8,097 bases of DNA from Desulfarculus sp. (GCA_020216625.1 JAIUYB010000076.1:1-8097), one strand, 5' to 3'. Numbered from the stretch's first letter, positions 1 through 6,914 are shown. Translations and numbers: made by a program. The notes: a model not told the origin generated them from the letters alone.

Positions 1-986
1 TGCCCTCCAACGAGGTGATCTGGGGCTCGGGCATGCGCTTCCGCACCGGTTCGGCCAGCGCCCCGGGCTTCCCGGAGAAGGCCGACTCCAAGGGCGGCAA
101 CCCCGAGGGACCGGGCACCAACTGGTACCGCTTCCTGCAGGGGGCCGAGGGCACCATGGGCGTGGTCACCTGGTCCATCGTCAAGTTCGAGTACCTGCCG
201 GTGCTGGACAAGACCTACTTCATCACCTTCGACCAGATGTCCCAGGCCATCGAGCCGCTCTACCAGCTGCAGCGCCGCATGATCGGCAACGAGTGCTTCC
301 TGCTCAACCGTCAGGTGGGCGCGCTGATTTTCAACGACGGCCAGCCCGGCAGCTACGAGGCCCTGAAGCGCCAACTGCCCCCCTGGTTCGTGGTGATGGT
401 CCTCTCCGGCCCGCCGCGCATGCCCGAGAAGAAGCTGGCCTACGAAAAAGCCGCCATGGACGAAATCGCCGCCAGCCTCCCGCAGATCAAGCGCATCGAC
501 GAGTCCCTGGCCGGCGTCCCCGGCCTGGAGCGCCGCCTGCCCGGCATGCTGCGCAAGCCCTGGCCGGCCGAGCGCACCTATTGGAAGCACGCGCTCAAGG
601 GCGACTGCGAGGACCTGATGTGCATCGCCAAGATGGAGCAGGCCCCGGCCTTCACCAACACCGTGATGGAGACCGCCGGCCTGCACGGCTATGACGTCAA
701 CGAACTGGGCGTCTATCTTCAGCCCATCGAGCAGGGCCGCGCCTGCCACCTGGAGTTCCAGTTCTACTACGACCCGTCCGATCCGGCCGCCAAGGCCCGG
801 ATCAAGGCCATGTACATGGACGCCGGCCAGAAGCTCTTCAAACAGGGGGCCTTCTTCTCGCGGCCCTACACCTTGCTGTCGCCCATGGTGTTCGAGCACG
901 CCCGGGGCTACACCAACACCATCACCAAGGTGAAGGAGGTGTTGGACCCCAATTACATCATGTGCCCCGGCAACGTCTGTTTCTAA
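1..986 (+). CDS. FAD-linked oxidase (VAO/GlcD-type flavoprotein), C-terminal part, 5' truncated
   Basis: The reading frame is open from base 3 to the TAA at 984-986, giving about 327 residues. The beginning lies outside the window, so the GTG at 15 is not taken as the start. The visible part opens in the last section of the FAD-binding domain. The segment GAEGTMGVVTW matches the G-x-G-T-x-G-I/V-V-T element of the VAO/PCMH flavoprotein superfamily (glycolate oxidase GlcD, D-lactate dehydrogenase, 4-cresol dehydrogenase). The rest is the substrate-side cap domain, and it ends with VLDPNYIMCPGNVCF, the family's usual DPxxIxxPG terminus. Such enzymes oxidise a hydroxylated substrate with FAD and pass electrons on. 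The Fe-S gene follows after 13 bases, and its Shine-Dalgarno sequence overlaps this stop codon, so the two are co-transcribed and probably form one complex. The substrate is unknown. Two cysteines in the last seven residues are a minor oddity. The family call is secure, the substrate open. Confidence 0.85.
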   Translation, partial: PSNEVIWGSGMRFRTGSASAPGFPEKADSKGGNPEGPGTNWYRFLQGAEGTMGVVTWSIVKFEYLPVLDKTYFITFDQMSQAIEPLYQLQRRMIGNECFLLNRQVGALIFNDGQPGSYEALKRQLPPWFVVMVLSGPPRMPEKKLAYEKAAMDEIAASLPQIKRIDESLAGVPGLERRLPGMLRKPWPAERTYWKHALKGDCEDLMCIAKMEQAPAFTNTVMETAGLHGYDVNELGVYLQPIEQGRACHLEFQFYYDPSDPAAKARIKAMYMDAGQKLFKQGAFFSRPYTLLSPMVFEHARGYTNTITKVKEVLDPNYIMCPGNVCF

Positions 987-999
987 AGGAGGCGGCGAA

Positions 1000-2277
1000 A
1001 TGATCGTTTCAGGGTCGCTGGAACTCAAAGATTACATGTACGAGATGCGGCGCTGCATGCGCTGCGCCAGCTGCAAATGGCTGGACCACATCTACATGCC
1101 GGACAACCGCTTCGTCTACCGTTGCCCGAGCTACGCCAAGTACTACTACTCCAAGGTGGCCTACGGCCGCCTGAAGCTGGGTCTGGCCCTGTGCGAGAAC
1201 CGGCTCAGCGACACCCCGGGCATGAAGGACATGGTCTTCCAGTGCCTGATGTGCGGGGCCTGCGATTCGGGCTGCAAGCGCAACCTGGATCTGGAGATCA
1301 TGAACTCCCTGGAGGCCCTGCGCGGCTACATGGTGGCCGGCGGGCGCTATCCCGAGGCCCACCAGCGGGTCATCGACCACGTGGCCAAGAGTCACAACAA
1401 GTTCGGCGCGCCCCACAAGGACCGCGCCGCCTGGGGTCCGGTCAACGCCCAGGCCAAGAGCGACACCGTCTACTTCGCCGGTTGCGGGGCCTCCTACCAG
1501 GACAAGGGGCTGGCCAAGGCCACCGACAAGATCCTGGGCAAGCTGGGCGGCTACATGCTGCTGCCCGGCGAGCAGTGCTGCGGTCATCCTCTCTTCGCCA
1601 TGGGCCACTACGACGCCTTCCGCAAGCAGATGGAGGCCAACCTGGAGGCCATGAAGGCCACCGGGGCCAAGCGCCTGGTGACCGCCTGCGCCGAGTGCTA
1701 CAAGACCTGGAAGGTGGACTATCCCCGCCTGATGAAGATGAGCACCAAGGACCTGCCCTTCGAGGTGGTGCACATCACCGAGCTGGTGGCGCCGGCGGTG
1801 GCTGGCGGCCAGATCAAGTTCAACGGCCGGCTGGACCTGAAGCTGGCCTGGCACGACCCCTGCAACCTGGGCCGCATGTCCGAGCCTTACGTCCACTGGG
1901 AGGGCGACCGCGGCCAGTGGGGCTGCCTGGAGCCGGCCCAGGGCTTCGCGGCCAAGCAGTTCAACCGCGGCACCAGCGGTGTCTACGAGGCCCCGCGCCA
2001 GATCCTGGCCGCCATTCCCGGCGTGGAGGTCCTGGAGCTCAAGCGTCACCACGAGTTCTCCTGGTGCTGCGGCGGCCACGGCGGCGCGCCGGAGGCCTAT
2101 CCCGAGCTGGCGGCCTATTCGGTGAGCGAGCGCCTGGAGGAGGTCAAGGACGCCGGGGCCGAGGGCCTGGTCAGCGCCTGCCCCTACTGCAAGCAGCAGT
2201 TCCAGGACGGCTTCAAGGACCGCGACCACAAGGTGCCGGTCTTTGACATCACCGAGCTCATCGCCCAGGCCCTGTAG
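1000..2277 (+). CDS. Fe-S oxidoreductase with two 4Fe-4S motifs and two CCG domains (GlcF/HdrD-like)
   Basis: This 425-residue protein is the probable electron-transfer subunit for the flanking flavoproteins. Two N-terminal 4Fe-4S ferredoxin motifs are complete: C19, C22, C25 with C42-P, and C82, C85, C88 with C92. Two CCG (cysteine-rich) domains follow. The first has C162, C193-C194-G195, C230 and C233. The second has C288, C356-C357-G358, C394 and C397. This is the layout of GlcF, of HdrD-type heterodisulfide reductase subunits and of related deltaproteobacterial proteins. No transmembrane segment is evident, so it should be cytoplasmic or peripheral. The ATG at 1000 is preceded by a strong AAAGGAGG (985-992) with 7-base spacing. 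The second CCG domain carries an extra stretch of about 34 residues (293-326) between the DPCNLGR and GVYEAPR elements. BamD of class II benzoyl-CoA reductase is a related family member, but no other Bam gene is visible, so a GlcF-like partner of FAD oxidases is preferred. Confidence 0.9.
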   Translation: MIVSGSLELKDYMYEMRRCMRCASCKWLDHIYMPDNRFVYRCPSYAKYYYSKVAYGRLKLGLALCENRLSDTPGMKDMVFQCLMCGACDSGCKRNLDLEIMNSLEALRGYMVAGGRYPEAHQRVIDHVAKSHNKFGAPHKDRAAWGPVNAQAKSDTVYFAGCGASYQDKGLAKATDKILGKLGGYMLLPGEQCCGHPLFAMGHYDAFRKQMEANLEAMKATGAKRLVTACAECYKTWKVDYPRLMKMSTKDLPFEVVHITELVAPAVAGGQIKFNGRLDLKLAWHDPCNLGRMSEPYVHWEGDRGQWGCLEPAQGFAAKQFNRGTSGVYEAPRQILAAIPGVEVLELKRHHEFSWCCGGHGGAPEAYPELAAYSVSERLEEVKDAGAEGLVSACPYCKQQFQDGFKDRDHKVPVFDITELIAQAL

Positions 2278-2297
2278 CCAGAGAAAGGATGCGGCTC

Positions 2298-4037
2298 ATG
2301 CCGAAAGTAACGGAAAAGGTTTCCCGGGCGGCCTATAACGCCCTGGCCAATATCGTGGGACCGGAGTGGATCACCGACGACGCCTCCATCACCGAAAGCT
2401 ACGTCAAGGGCGGCGAGATCCACGACTGCATCTACCAGCGCGGCCAACAGCCTCCGGGCGTGGTGGTGATGCCCAAGAACACCGACGAGGTGCAGAAGAT
2501 CGTCAAGGTCTGCTTCCGCCATCACCTGCCCTACACCCCCATCGGCGCCTTCTGGGGCGTGCACTGCGGCGGCAAGGTGCCCTTCCACGTCTCCATCGAC
2601 CTTTCGCGCATGCGGGGTCTGGACTGGGACGAGAAGCACATGGTGGCCATCGTGGAGCCGGGCCTGATCCACTCGCCCCTGCAGGCCGAGGCCCAGGAGC
2701 GCGGGCTCTACACCATGACCCCCGGCGGCGGCTCCCAGGCCGCGGTCATCGGCAACATGCTGACCTGCAACTACTCCCCTCTGAACTACCGCCTGGGCCT
2801 GGCCACCCGCCGCATCCTGGGCGTGGAGTGGGTGCTGCCCGACGGCGAGGTGATCCGCCTGGGCTCCTTGTCCAACTCCGACGACCCCTACTGGGGCGAG
2901 GGCCCCGGCCCGGACCTGCGCGGTCTGTTGCGCGGCTACCTGGGCTGGTGGGGCAAGGTGGGCATCATCACCAAGATGGCCATCAAGATGCACCCCCTGT
3001 TCCTGCCCGAGCGCATGAAGCCGGTGGAGCGGGGCATGATGAGCACCTTGGAGTTCCCCGACAACCGCATCAAGTGGTACAACTTCCGCATGCCCAGCGA
3101 GGAGGCCATGCGCAAGGCCATGCGCGAAATCGCCCGCTGCGAGATCGGCGCGGCGGTGATGCGGGTGCCCACCATCTGGCGCTATCGCGGCAAGTCGGTC
3201 AGCCGCGAGGACTTCTGGAGCAAGTGGGGGCCGGACGAGCAGAAGATCCGCGACAGCCGCGCCACCTCCTCGGTCTGCCGGGTGCTCCTGATCGGCTACA
3301 CCAGCGAGGCCCAGCTCAAGTATGAGGAAGAGATCCTCATGGAGATCATGAACGAGCTGGGCGCGGAACTGGGCCGCACCAAGCAGTCGGACCAGTCCTG
3401 GATCAAGAACGCCGACTCGGCCGGGATGTGGTGGCCGGCCGGCGGCTACGTCTCGGTGGAGTTCGTGGTCGAGACCCTGGAGCACTCCTTCGCCCGCGGC
3501 AAGACCCTGCTCAAGGAGAAGGAAGCCAAGTTCACCCCGCCGCTGGTGGACGAATACGGCGAGGAGGGCTGGATCCAGATGACCGACATGGGCCACACCA
3601 GCTACTTCGAGTTCCTGATCCAGTGGGATCCCGAGCATCCCCTGGGCAAGTACAAGTCCGGGGAGTACAAGGCCTGGGAGCACTGGGTGGCCAGCCAGCG
3701 CACCGCCATCGATCACGGTCAATACACCGCCAACATCGGCTCCTTGAGCGTCATGGGACTCACCGGCCCGGCTTTCGGCCCCAACTACGGCGAGATCTAC
3801 GACAAGGTGCGCCAGGCGGTGGACCCCAAGGACATCTCCAACCCGCCGCTGGACCTGCACGACCGCGTCATCGAGGAGTTCGCCCCGCAGTGGATGGAGG
3901 AGTACGACTTCAAGCCCTGGACCGAGCTGATGCACGGGGGCAAGGAGTGGTGGAAGGTCCTCACTAGCCGGGGCTACAAGTGGCGCGACGTGCTGCCCGA
4001 GTGGTACTGGGACCGCGACGACAAGGAAATCGGCTAG
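2298..4037 (+). CDS. Second FAD-linked oxidase, divergent, with tryptophan-rich C-terminal tail
   Basis: This 579-residue protein belongs to the same flavoprotein superfamily as the truncated first gene. An in-frame ATG exists at 2289, but the AAAGG at 2284-2288 abuts it directly. The ATG at 2298 has 9-base spacing and is preferred. The N-terminal FAD-binding (PF01565-like) domain spans roughly residues 30-190, with VVMPKNTDEVQKIVKVC early, a PGGGSQAAVIGN element near 142-153 and VLPDGEVIRLG before the cap domain. Two elements are off-consensus: the pyrophosphate-loop region reads IGAFWGVHCGG (82-92), and the later element reads GWWGKVGIIT instead of the G-x-G-T-x-G form. The usual DPxxIxxPG terminus has become DPKDISNPP and is followed by a 60-residue tail (520-579) with seven tryptophans. 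It may be a GlcE-like non-catalytic or specialised flavin subunit of the same complex, which is inference. It lies 20 bases after the Fe-S gene, in the same operon. Confidence 0.87.
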   Translation: MPKVTEKVSRAAYNALANIVGPEWITDDASITESYVKGGEIHDCIYQRGQQPPGVVVMPKNTDEVQKIVKVCFRHHLPYTPIGAFWGVHCGGKVPFHVSIDLSRMRGLDWDEKHMVAIVEPGLIHSPLQAEAQERGLYTMTPGGGSQAAVIGNMLTCNYSPLNYRLGLATRRILGVEWVLPDGEVIRLGSLSNSDDPYWGEGPGPDLRGLLRGYLGWWGKVGIITKMAIKMHPLFLPERMKPVERGMMSTLEFPDNRIKWYNFRMPSEEAMRKAMREIARCEIGAAVMRVPTIWRYRGKSVSREDFWSKWGPDEQKIRDSRATSSVCRVLLIGYTSEAQLKYEEEILMEIMNELGAELGRTKQSDQSWIKNADSAGMWWPAGGYVSVEFVVETLEHSFARGKTLLKEKEAKFTPPLVDEYGEEGWIQMTDMGHTSYFEFLIQWDPEHPLGKYKSGEYKAWEHWVASQRTAIDHGQYTANIGSLSVMGLTGPAFGPNYGEIYDKVRQAVDPKDISNPPLDLHDRVIEEFAPQWMEEYDFKPWTELMHGGKEWWKVLTSRGYKWRDVLPEWYWDRDDKEIG

Positions 4038-4065
4038 GACGTTAGGACCTGGCCTCGACCCATCC

Positions 4066-4098
4066 GCCCGCCGGCCGGGAGCCTCCCGGCCGGCGGGC
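4066..4098 (+). repeat. Perfect inverted repeat / GC-rich RNA hairpin between operons
   Basis: The left arm 4066-4080 (GCCCGCCGGCCGGGA) is exactly complementary to the right arm 4084-4098, around a 3-base GCC loop. It lies 28 bases after the flavoprotein stop and 22 bases before the radical SAM start. The 15-bp stem is almost all G-C, so the RNA should be very stable. No T-tract follows (the next bases are CACCCAGCGG), so it is not a textbook intrinsic terminator. It could be a U-less terminator, a 3'-end stabiliser of the upstream mRNA, or a processing or attenuation element that lowers expression of the next gene. Confidence 0.8.
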
Positions 4099-4120
4099 CA
4101 CCCAGCGGCCGGGCGACGAC

Positions 4121-5560
4121 ATGCCAGACATCCTGCTCATCGACACCAACACCACGCCTTTCAACGAAGCGTTTCCGGTCTACCCCATCGGCCTGGACTA
4201 TCTCCAGGGCGCGTTCAATGACGCCGACCTGGGGCCGGTGGAGATTCTGGACCTGACCCGGGCCGGCGGTCCCCTGGGCCGCGAGGCCCTGAGCCGGCGC
4301 GGCGGGCGCAGCCTGGACCTGATCCGGCAAAAGCTGGCCGAGAAGCCCTGGGACCTGGTGGGCTTGAGCCTGCGCAACCTGGACTCCACCTATCCCATCC
4401 TGGACGGTCCGGCCGAGCTGCACTACTACCTGCCCCAGCTCAGCCAATACCTGGACTGCGTGGCGACCCACGCCGACCCCAAGACCCGGGTGGTCCTGGG
4501 CGGCACCGGGTTCTCCATCATGCCCGAGGCCTTCCTGGCCGGCCGGCCGGCCACCTGGCACGGCGTGGTGGGGCCGGGGGAGGGCGCCCTGGTGGAGCTG
4601 GCGCGAGGCATTCTGGCCGGCTCCGACCAGCCGCGTCTGATCAAGGCCAACGGCCGCGACACGGCCATCGGCCGTCTGCAGAACCGGGCGCTGTTAGGGG
4701 CCTACCTGGAACTGCCCCAGGGCGAGGGCTCCTTTGGCCTGCGCAGCAAGACCGGCTGCGGCCAGGCCTGCGGCTACTGCCCCTATCCCCTGATCAACGG
4801 CCCCAAGCAGAACCTCAAGGACCCGGGCGAGGTGGTGGAGGAGCTGCGGCTTTTAAGCGAGGTCCACGCCAGCCATCCCGCCCAGCCGCCCCTGCGCTTC
4901 ATGTTCGCCGACGACATCTTCAACCGCCCCCTGGACCACGCCAAGGCCATCCTCAAGGCGGTGCTGGCGGCCGGTATCCGACCGGACTCCTGGCACGCCT
5001 ACCTGGACCCCAGCGGCCTGGACCGGGAGTTCTTCGAACTGGCCCTGGCCAGCCAGGGCTGGACCCGGCCCGGGCCCGAGGGCCTGGGTGGGCGGGTGAT
5101 GTTCTTTCCCTTTGACGTGGAAAGCGGCTCGGACCGCATCCTGCGAAAGCTGGGCAAACCCTACCGGGCCCAGGATGTCCTGGCCGGGGTGGAGGCCTGG
5201 CGGGAGGTCAGCGGAGCGGCGGTGGAGCGGGGCGAGTTGGCGGCGGCCGGACTGGGCTTCCACCTGCTCCTGGGCTATCCCGGCGAGGACGAGGCCAGCA
5301 TCGCCGAGACCTGCCGCCTGGTCAACGAGGCCGCCCCGGACCAGGTGGCGGTGCAACTGGCGGTGCGGGTCTATCCTGGCACGCCCCTGGCCCGCCAGAC
5401 CCAGGGCCAGCTCTGGCGGCGGGATGAAGACCTGCGCCAACCGGTCTTCGCGCCCATCGACGAGGATCAGATCATGACCTGGCTGCGTCGGCACCTGGAC
5501 GCGGCCTATGACCGCCTGGCCCGCAAGGGCAACATGCTGCTCATCGGCCGGGGCGACTAG
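4121..5560 (+). CDS. B12-binding-domain-type radical SAM protein of unknown function
   Basis: This 479-residue protein has an N-terminal Rossmann-like domain (about 1-175) of the cobalamin-binding type found in class B radical SAM enzymes. It shows MPDILLIDTN at the start, VVLGGTGFSIMPEAFL (124-139) and VGPGEGALVEL (150-160). The classical DxHxxG cobalamin-ligand motif is absent. The radical SAM core follows, with the 4Fe-4S CxxxCxxC motif at C213, C217 and C220. Later elements typical of the group are FADDIFN (262-268), DVESGS (332-337), GYPGE (385-389) and YPGTP (418-422). The family cleaves S-adenosylmethionine to make a 5'-deoxyadenosyl radical. Members with a B12 domain often methylate or rearrange unreactive carbons, but the substrate here is unknown. 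The ATG at 4121 has only a weak upstream ribosome site (GGCCGGGCGACGAC). It starts 83 bases after the flavoprotein gene, beyond a strong hairpin, and precedes the acyl-CoA dehydrogenase by 41 bases. No small precursor-peptide gene is visible nearby. Confidence 0.85.
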   Translation: MPDILLIDTNTTPFNEAFPVYPIGLDYLQGAFNDADLGPVEILDLTRAGGPLGREALSRRGGRSLDLIRQKLAEKPWDLVGLSLRNLDSTYPILDGPAELHYYLPQLSQYLDCVATHADPKTRVVLGGTGFSIMPEAFLAGRPATWHGVVGPGEGALVELARGILAGSDQPRLIKANGRDTAIGRLQNRALLGAYLELPQGEGSFGLRSKTGCGQACGYCPYPLINGPKQNLKDPGEVVEELRLLSEVHASHPAQPPLRFMFADDIFNRPLDHAKAILKAVLAAGIRPDSWHAYLDPSGLDREFFELALASQGWTRPGPEGLGGRVMFFPFDVESGSDRILRKLGKPYRAQDVLAGVEAWREVSGAAVERGELAAAGLGFHLLLGYPGEDEASIAETCRLVNEAAPDQVAVQLAVRVYPGTPLARQTQGQLWRRDEDLRQPVFAPIDEDQIMTWLRRHLDAAYDRLARKGNMLLIGRGD

Positions 5561-5601
5561 GGGGGCATTCCCCGCCTCGGGAACAAGCAAAGGGGATCAC
5601 T

Positions 5602-6741
5602 ATGGATTTCGACCTGAGCGAGGAGCACCGCCTGATCCAGGAGACGGCCTATCGTTTCGCGGTGAACGAGATCGCGCCCCAGGCCAAGGAATGCGACCGG
5701 GCCGAGAAATACCCCCGGGAGATCGTGCGCCAGGCCGCGGAGCTGGGCTTCGTGGGTCCGACCATCCCCGAGGAATACGGCGGCGCGGGCTATGGCTTCT
5801 TCGAGCACTCCCTGATCGTCGAGCAGATGGCCCGGGTGGATCTGGGCATCACCCAGGCCATCGAGTCGGCCGCCTTTGGCTCGCAGAACATCGTCTTTTT
5901 TGGCACCGAGGAGCAGAAGCGAAAATACCTGCCCCCCCTGGCGGCCGGGGAGATGATCGCGGCCGGGGCCTACACCGAGCCCGACGCCGGCACCGACATC
6001 GCCGCGGCCCGCACCAAGGCGGTGCGCGAGGGCGACCAGTGGGTCATCACCGGCAACAAGATGTTCATCACCAACGGCACGGTTTGCGACTTCATGGCCG
6101 TCTTCTGCCTGACCGATCCCCAGGCTGCCTCGCCCTACGAACGCCACAGCCTGATCCTGGTGGAGTCCGGCCTGCCCGGTCTGACCGCCACGCCCATCAA
6201 GGGCAAGATGGGCCTGCGGGCCAGCGACACCGCCGAAGTGGCCTTCGAGGGGGTCCGGGTGCCGGTGGGCAACCTGATCGGCAAACAGGGCCAGGGCTTC
6301 AAGCAACTGATGCACTTCTTCGACGCCACCCGCACCGTGGTGGCCTCCCAGGGGGTGGGTCTGGCCCAGGGCGCCCTGGATCTGGCCATCGCCTACGCCA
6401 AGGAGCGCATCACCTTCGGCCGGCCTCTGATCAACAACCAGGCGATCCAGTTCACCCTGGCCGAGATGGCCACCCGGATCGAGATGGCCCGGATGGCCAC
6501 CTATCGGGCGGCCTGGCTGGTGGACCAGGGCCGGCCCAACCCCAAGCTCAACTCCATGGCCAAGTACTACGCCGGGGAGACGGCGGTCTGGGTCTGCGAC
6601 CAAGCCCTGCAACTGCACGGCGGCTATGGCTATATCGACGAGTACGACATCCAGCGCTTCTACCGCGACGCCAAAATCCTGGAAATCTATGAGGGTACCA
6701 AGGAGGCGGAGAAGATGGTCATCGCCAAAAGGACCATCTAG
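5602..6741 (+). CDS. Acyl-CoA dehydrogenase
   Basis: This 379-residue FAD enzyme has the normal length for the family and oxidises an acyl-CoA to the 2,3-enoyl-CoA, usually passing electrons to ETF. The N-terminal helical domain starts MDFDLSEEHRLIQETAYRF. The first family signature is seen as YTEPDAGTDIA (124-134). The second, QLHGGYGYIDE (337-347) continuing to the RFYRDAK segment, fits the PROSITE-type pattern. The catalytic base is present as E364 in IYEGTKEAEK, the position used by short- and medium-chain enzymes. The start is supported by AGGGG (5591-5595) six bases upstream. The 41-base gap to the radical SAM gene suggests co-transcription. No ETF, CoA ligase or hydratase gene lies in the window. 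Chain length or ring specificity cannot be told: cyclohexanecarboxyl-CoA or glutaryl-type substrates are possible in anaerobes, but nothing here proves them. Confidence 0.95.
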   Translation: MDFDLSEEHRLIQETAYRFAVNEIAPQAKECDRAEKYPREIVRQAAELGFVGPTIPEEYGGAGYGFFEHSLIVEQMARVDLGITQAIESAAFGSQNIVFFGTEEQKRKYLPPLAAGEMIAAGAYTEPDAGTDIAAARTKAVREGDQWVITGNKMFITNGTVCDFMAVFCLTDPQAASPYERHSLILVESGLPGLTATPIKGKMGLRASDTAEVAFEGVRVPVGNLIGKQGQGFKQLMHFFDATRTVVASQGVGLAQGALDLAIAYAKERITFGRPLINNQAIQFTLAEMATRIEMARMATYRAAWLVDQGRPNPKLNSMAKYYAGETAVWVCDQALQLHGGYGYIDEYDIQRFYRDAKILEIYEGTKEAEKMVIAKRTI

Positions 6742-6747
6742 TCCGGA

Positions 6748-6769
6748 GGGCGGGGGTTGGGGATAAGGG
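6748..6769 (+). other. Putative G-quadruplex motif just after the acyl-CoA dehydrogenase stop
   Basis: Four G-tracts lie close together on the coding strand: GGG (6748-6750), GGGGG (6752-6756), GGGG (6759-6762) and GGG (6767-6769), with loops of 1, 2 and 4 bases. This fits the G3+N1-7 intramolecular quadruplex pattern. It begins 7 bases after the stop codon, so the RNA would carry it in the 3' untranslated region. It could stall polymerase, help termination or protect the 3' end. The pattern is clear. Folding and function are inferred, and G-runs can arise by chance in GC-rich DNA. Confidence 0.5.
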
Positions 6770-6846
6770 TTTAGTCGGCTGGATAGCGTTCACCATAATG
6801 AACGAAACAATGCCAATGGCATGCCCGAAAACCGCTGGCTGCGGGC

Positions 6847-6881
6847 AAAACCAGGTCCAGCAGACTAGTTGGTATTTTTTT
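6847..6881 (+). terminator. Weak candidate intrinsic terminator ending in T7
   Basis: AAAACCA (6847-6853) can pair with TGGT plus TTT (6870-6877), with one bulged A at 6874, and the T-tract runs on to 6881. An alternative stem pairs GCTGG (6834-6838) with CCAGC (6857-6861). Either stem is short with a loop of 16 or more bases, so the T-tract is the main support. Such a site would end transcription of the acyl-CoA dehydrogenase unit before the next promoter. Confidence 0.25.
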
Positions 6882-6906
6882 GTTTCCTCCTTGATAGCTG
6901 TATGTT
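6880..6906 (+). promoter_or_regulatory. Possible sigma-70-type promoter for the molybdenum hydroxylase operon
   Basis: In the AT-rich block, TTGTTT (6880-6885) and TATGTT (6901-6906) resemble -35 and -10 hexamers with a 15-base spacer. The matches are only 3/6 and 4/6 and the spacer is short, so the exact boxes are uncertain. The position is sensible: a start site near 6913 would give a leader of roughly 45-50 bases. No convincing sigma-54 GG-N10-GC element was seen. Confidence 0.25.
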
Positions 6907-6914
6907 AGCCTTAA

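Noticed and set aside
1009..2229. 406-residue minus-strand open frame
   Set aside because: It is antisense to the CCG-domain Fe-S gene, whose motifs are unmistakable, and has repetitive shadow-like composition.
1000..2277. Assignment of the Fe-S protein as BamD of class II benzoyl-CoA reductase
   Set aside because: The neighbours are two FAD oxidases and no other Bam subunit is visible; shared CCG architecture alone is not specific.
2289..2297. Upstream ATG as start of the second flavoprotein
   Set aside because: The only ribosome-site-like AAAGG touches this ATG with no spacing, whereas the ATG at 2298 is well placed. The difference is three residues.
2184..3935. 583-residue minus-strand open frame
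   Set aside because: It lies opposite the second flavoprotein, and its composition (many L, V, H, G, A) is that of an antisense shadow of GC-biased codons. No domain motif is seen.
5561..5583. Small alternative hairpins (GGGG-CATT-CCCC and TTCCC/GGGAA) between the radical SAM and acyl-CoA dehydrogenase genes
   Set aside because: The stems are only 4-5 bp and mutually exclusive in GC-rich DNA; such pairs are expected by chance.
5508..6692. 394-residue plus-strand frame overlapping the acyl-CoA dehydrogenase
   Set aside because: It is an out-of-frame shadow with Gly/Arg/Pro-rich low-complexity composition; the real gene is in another frame with full family signatures.
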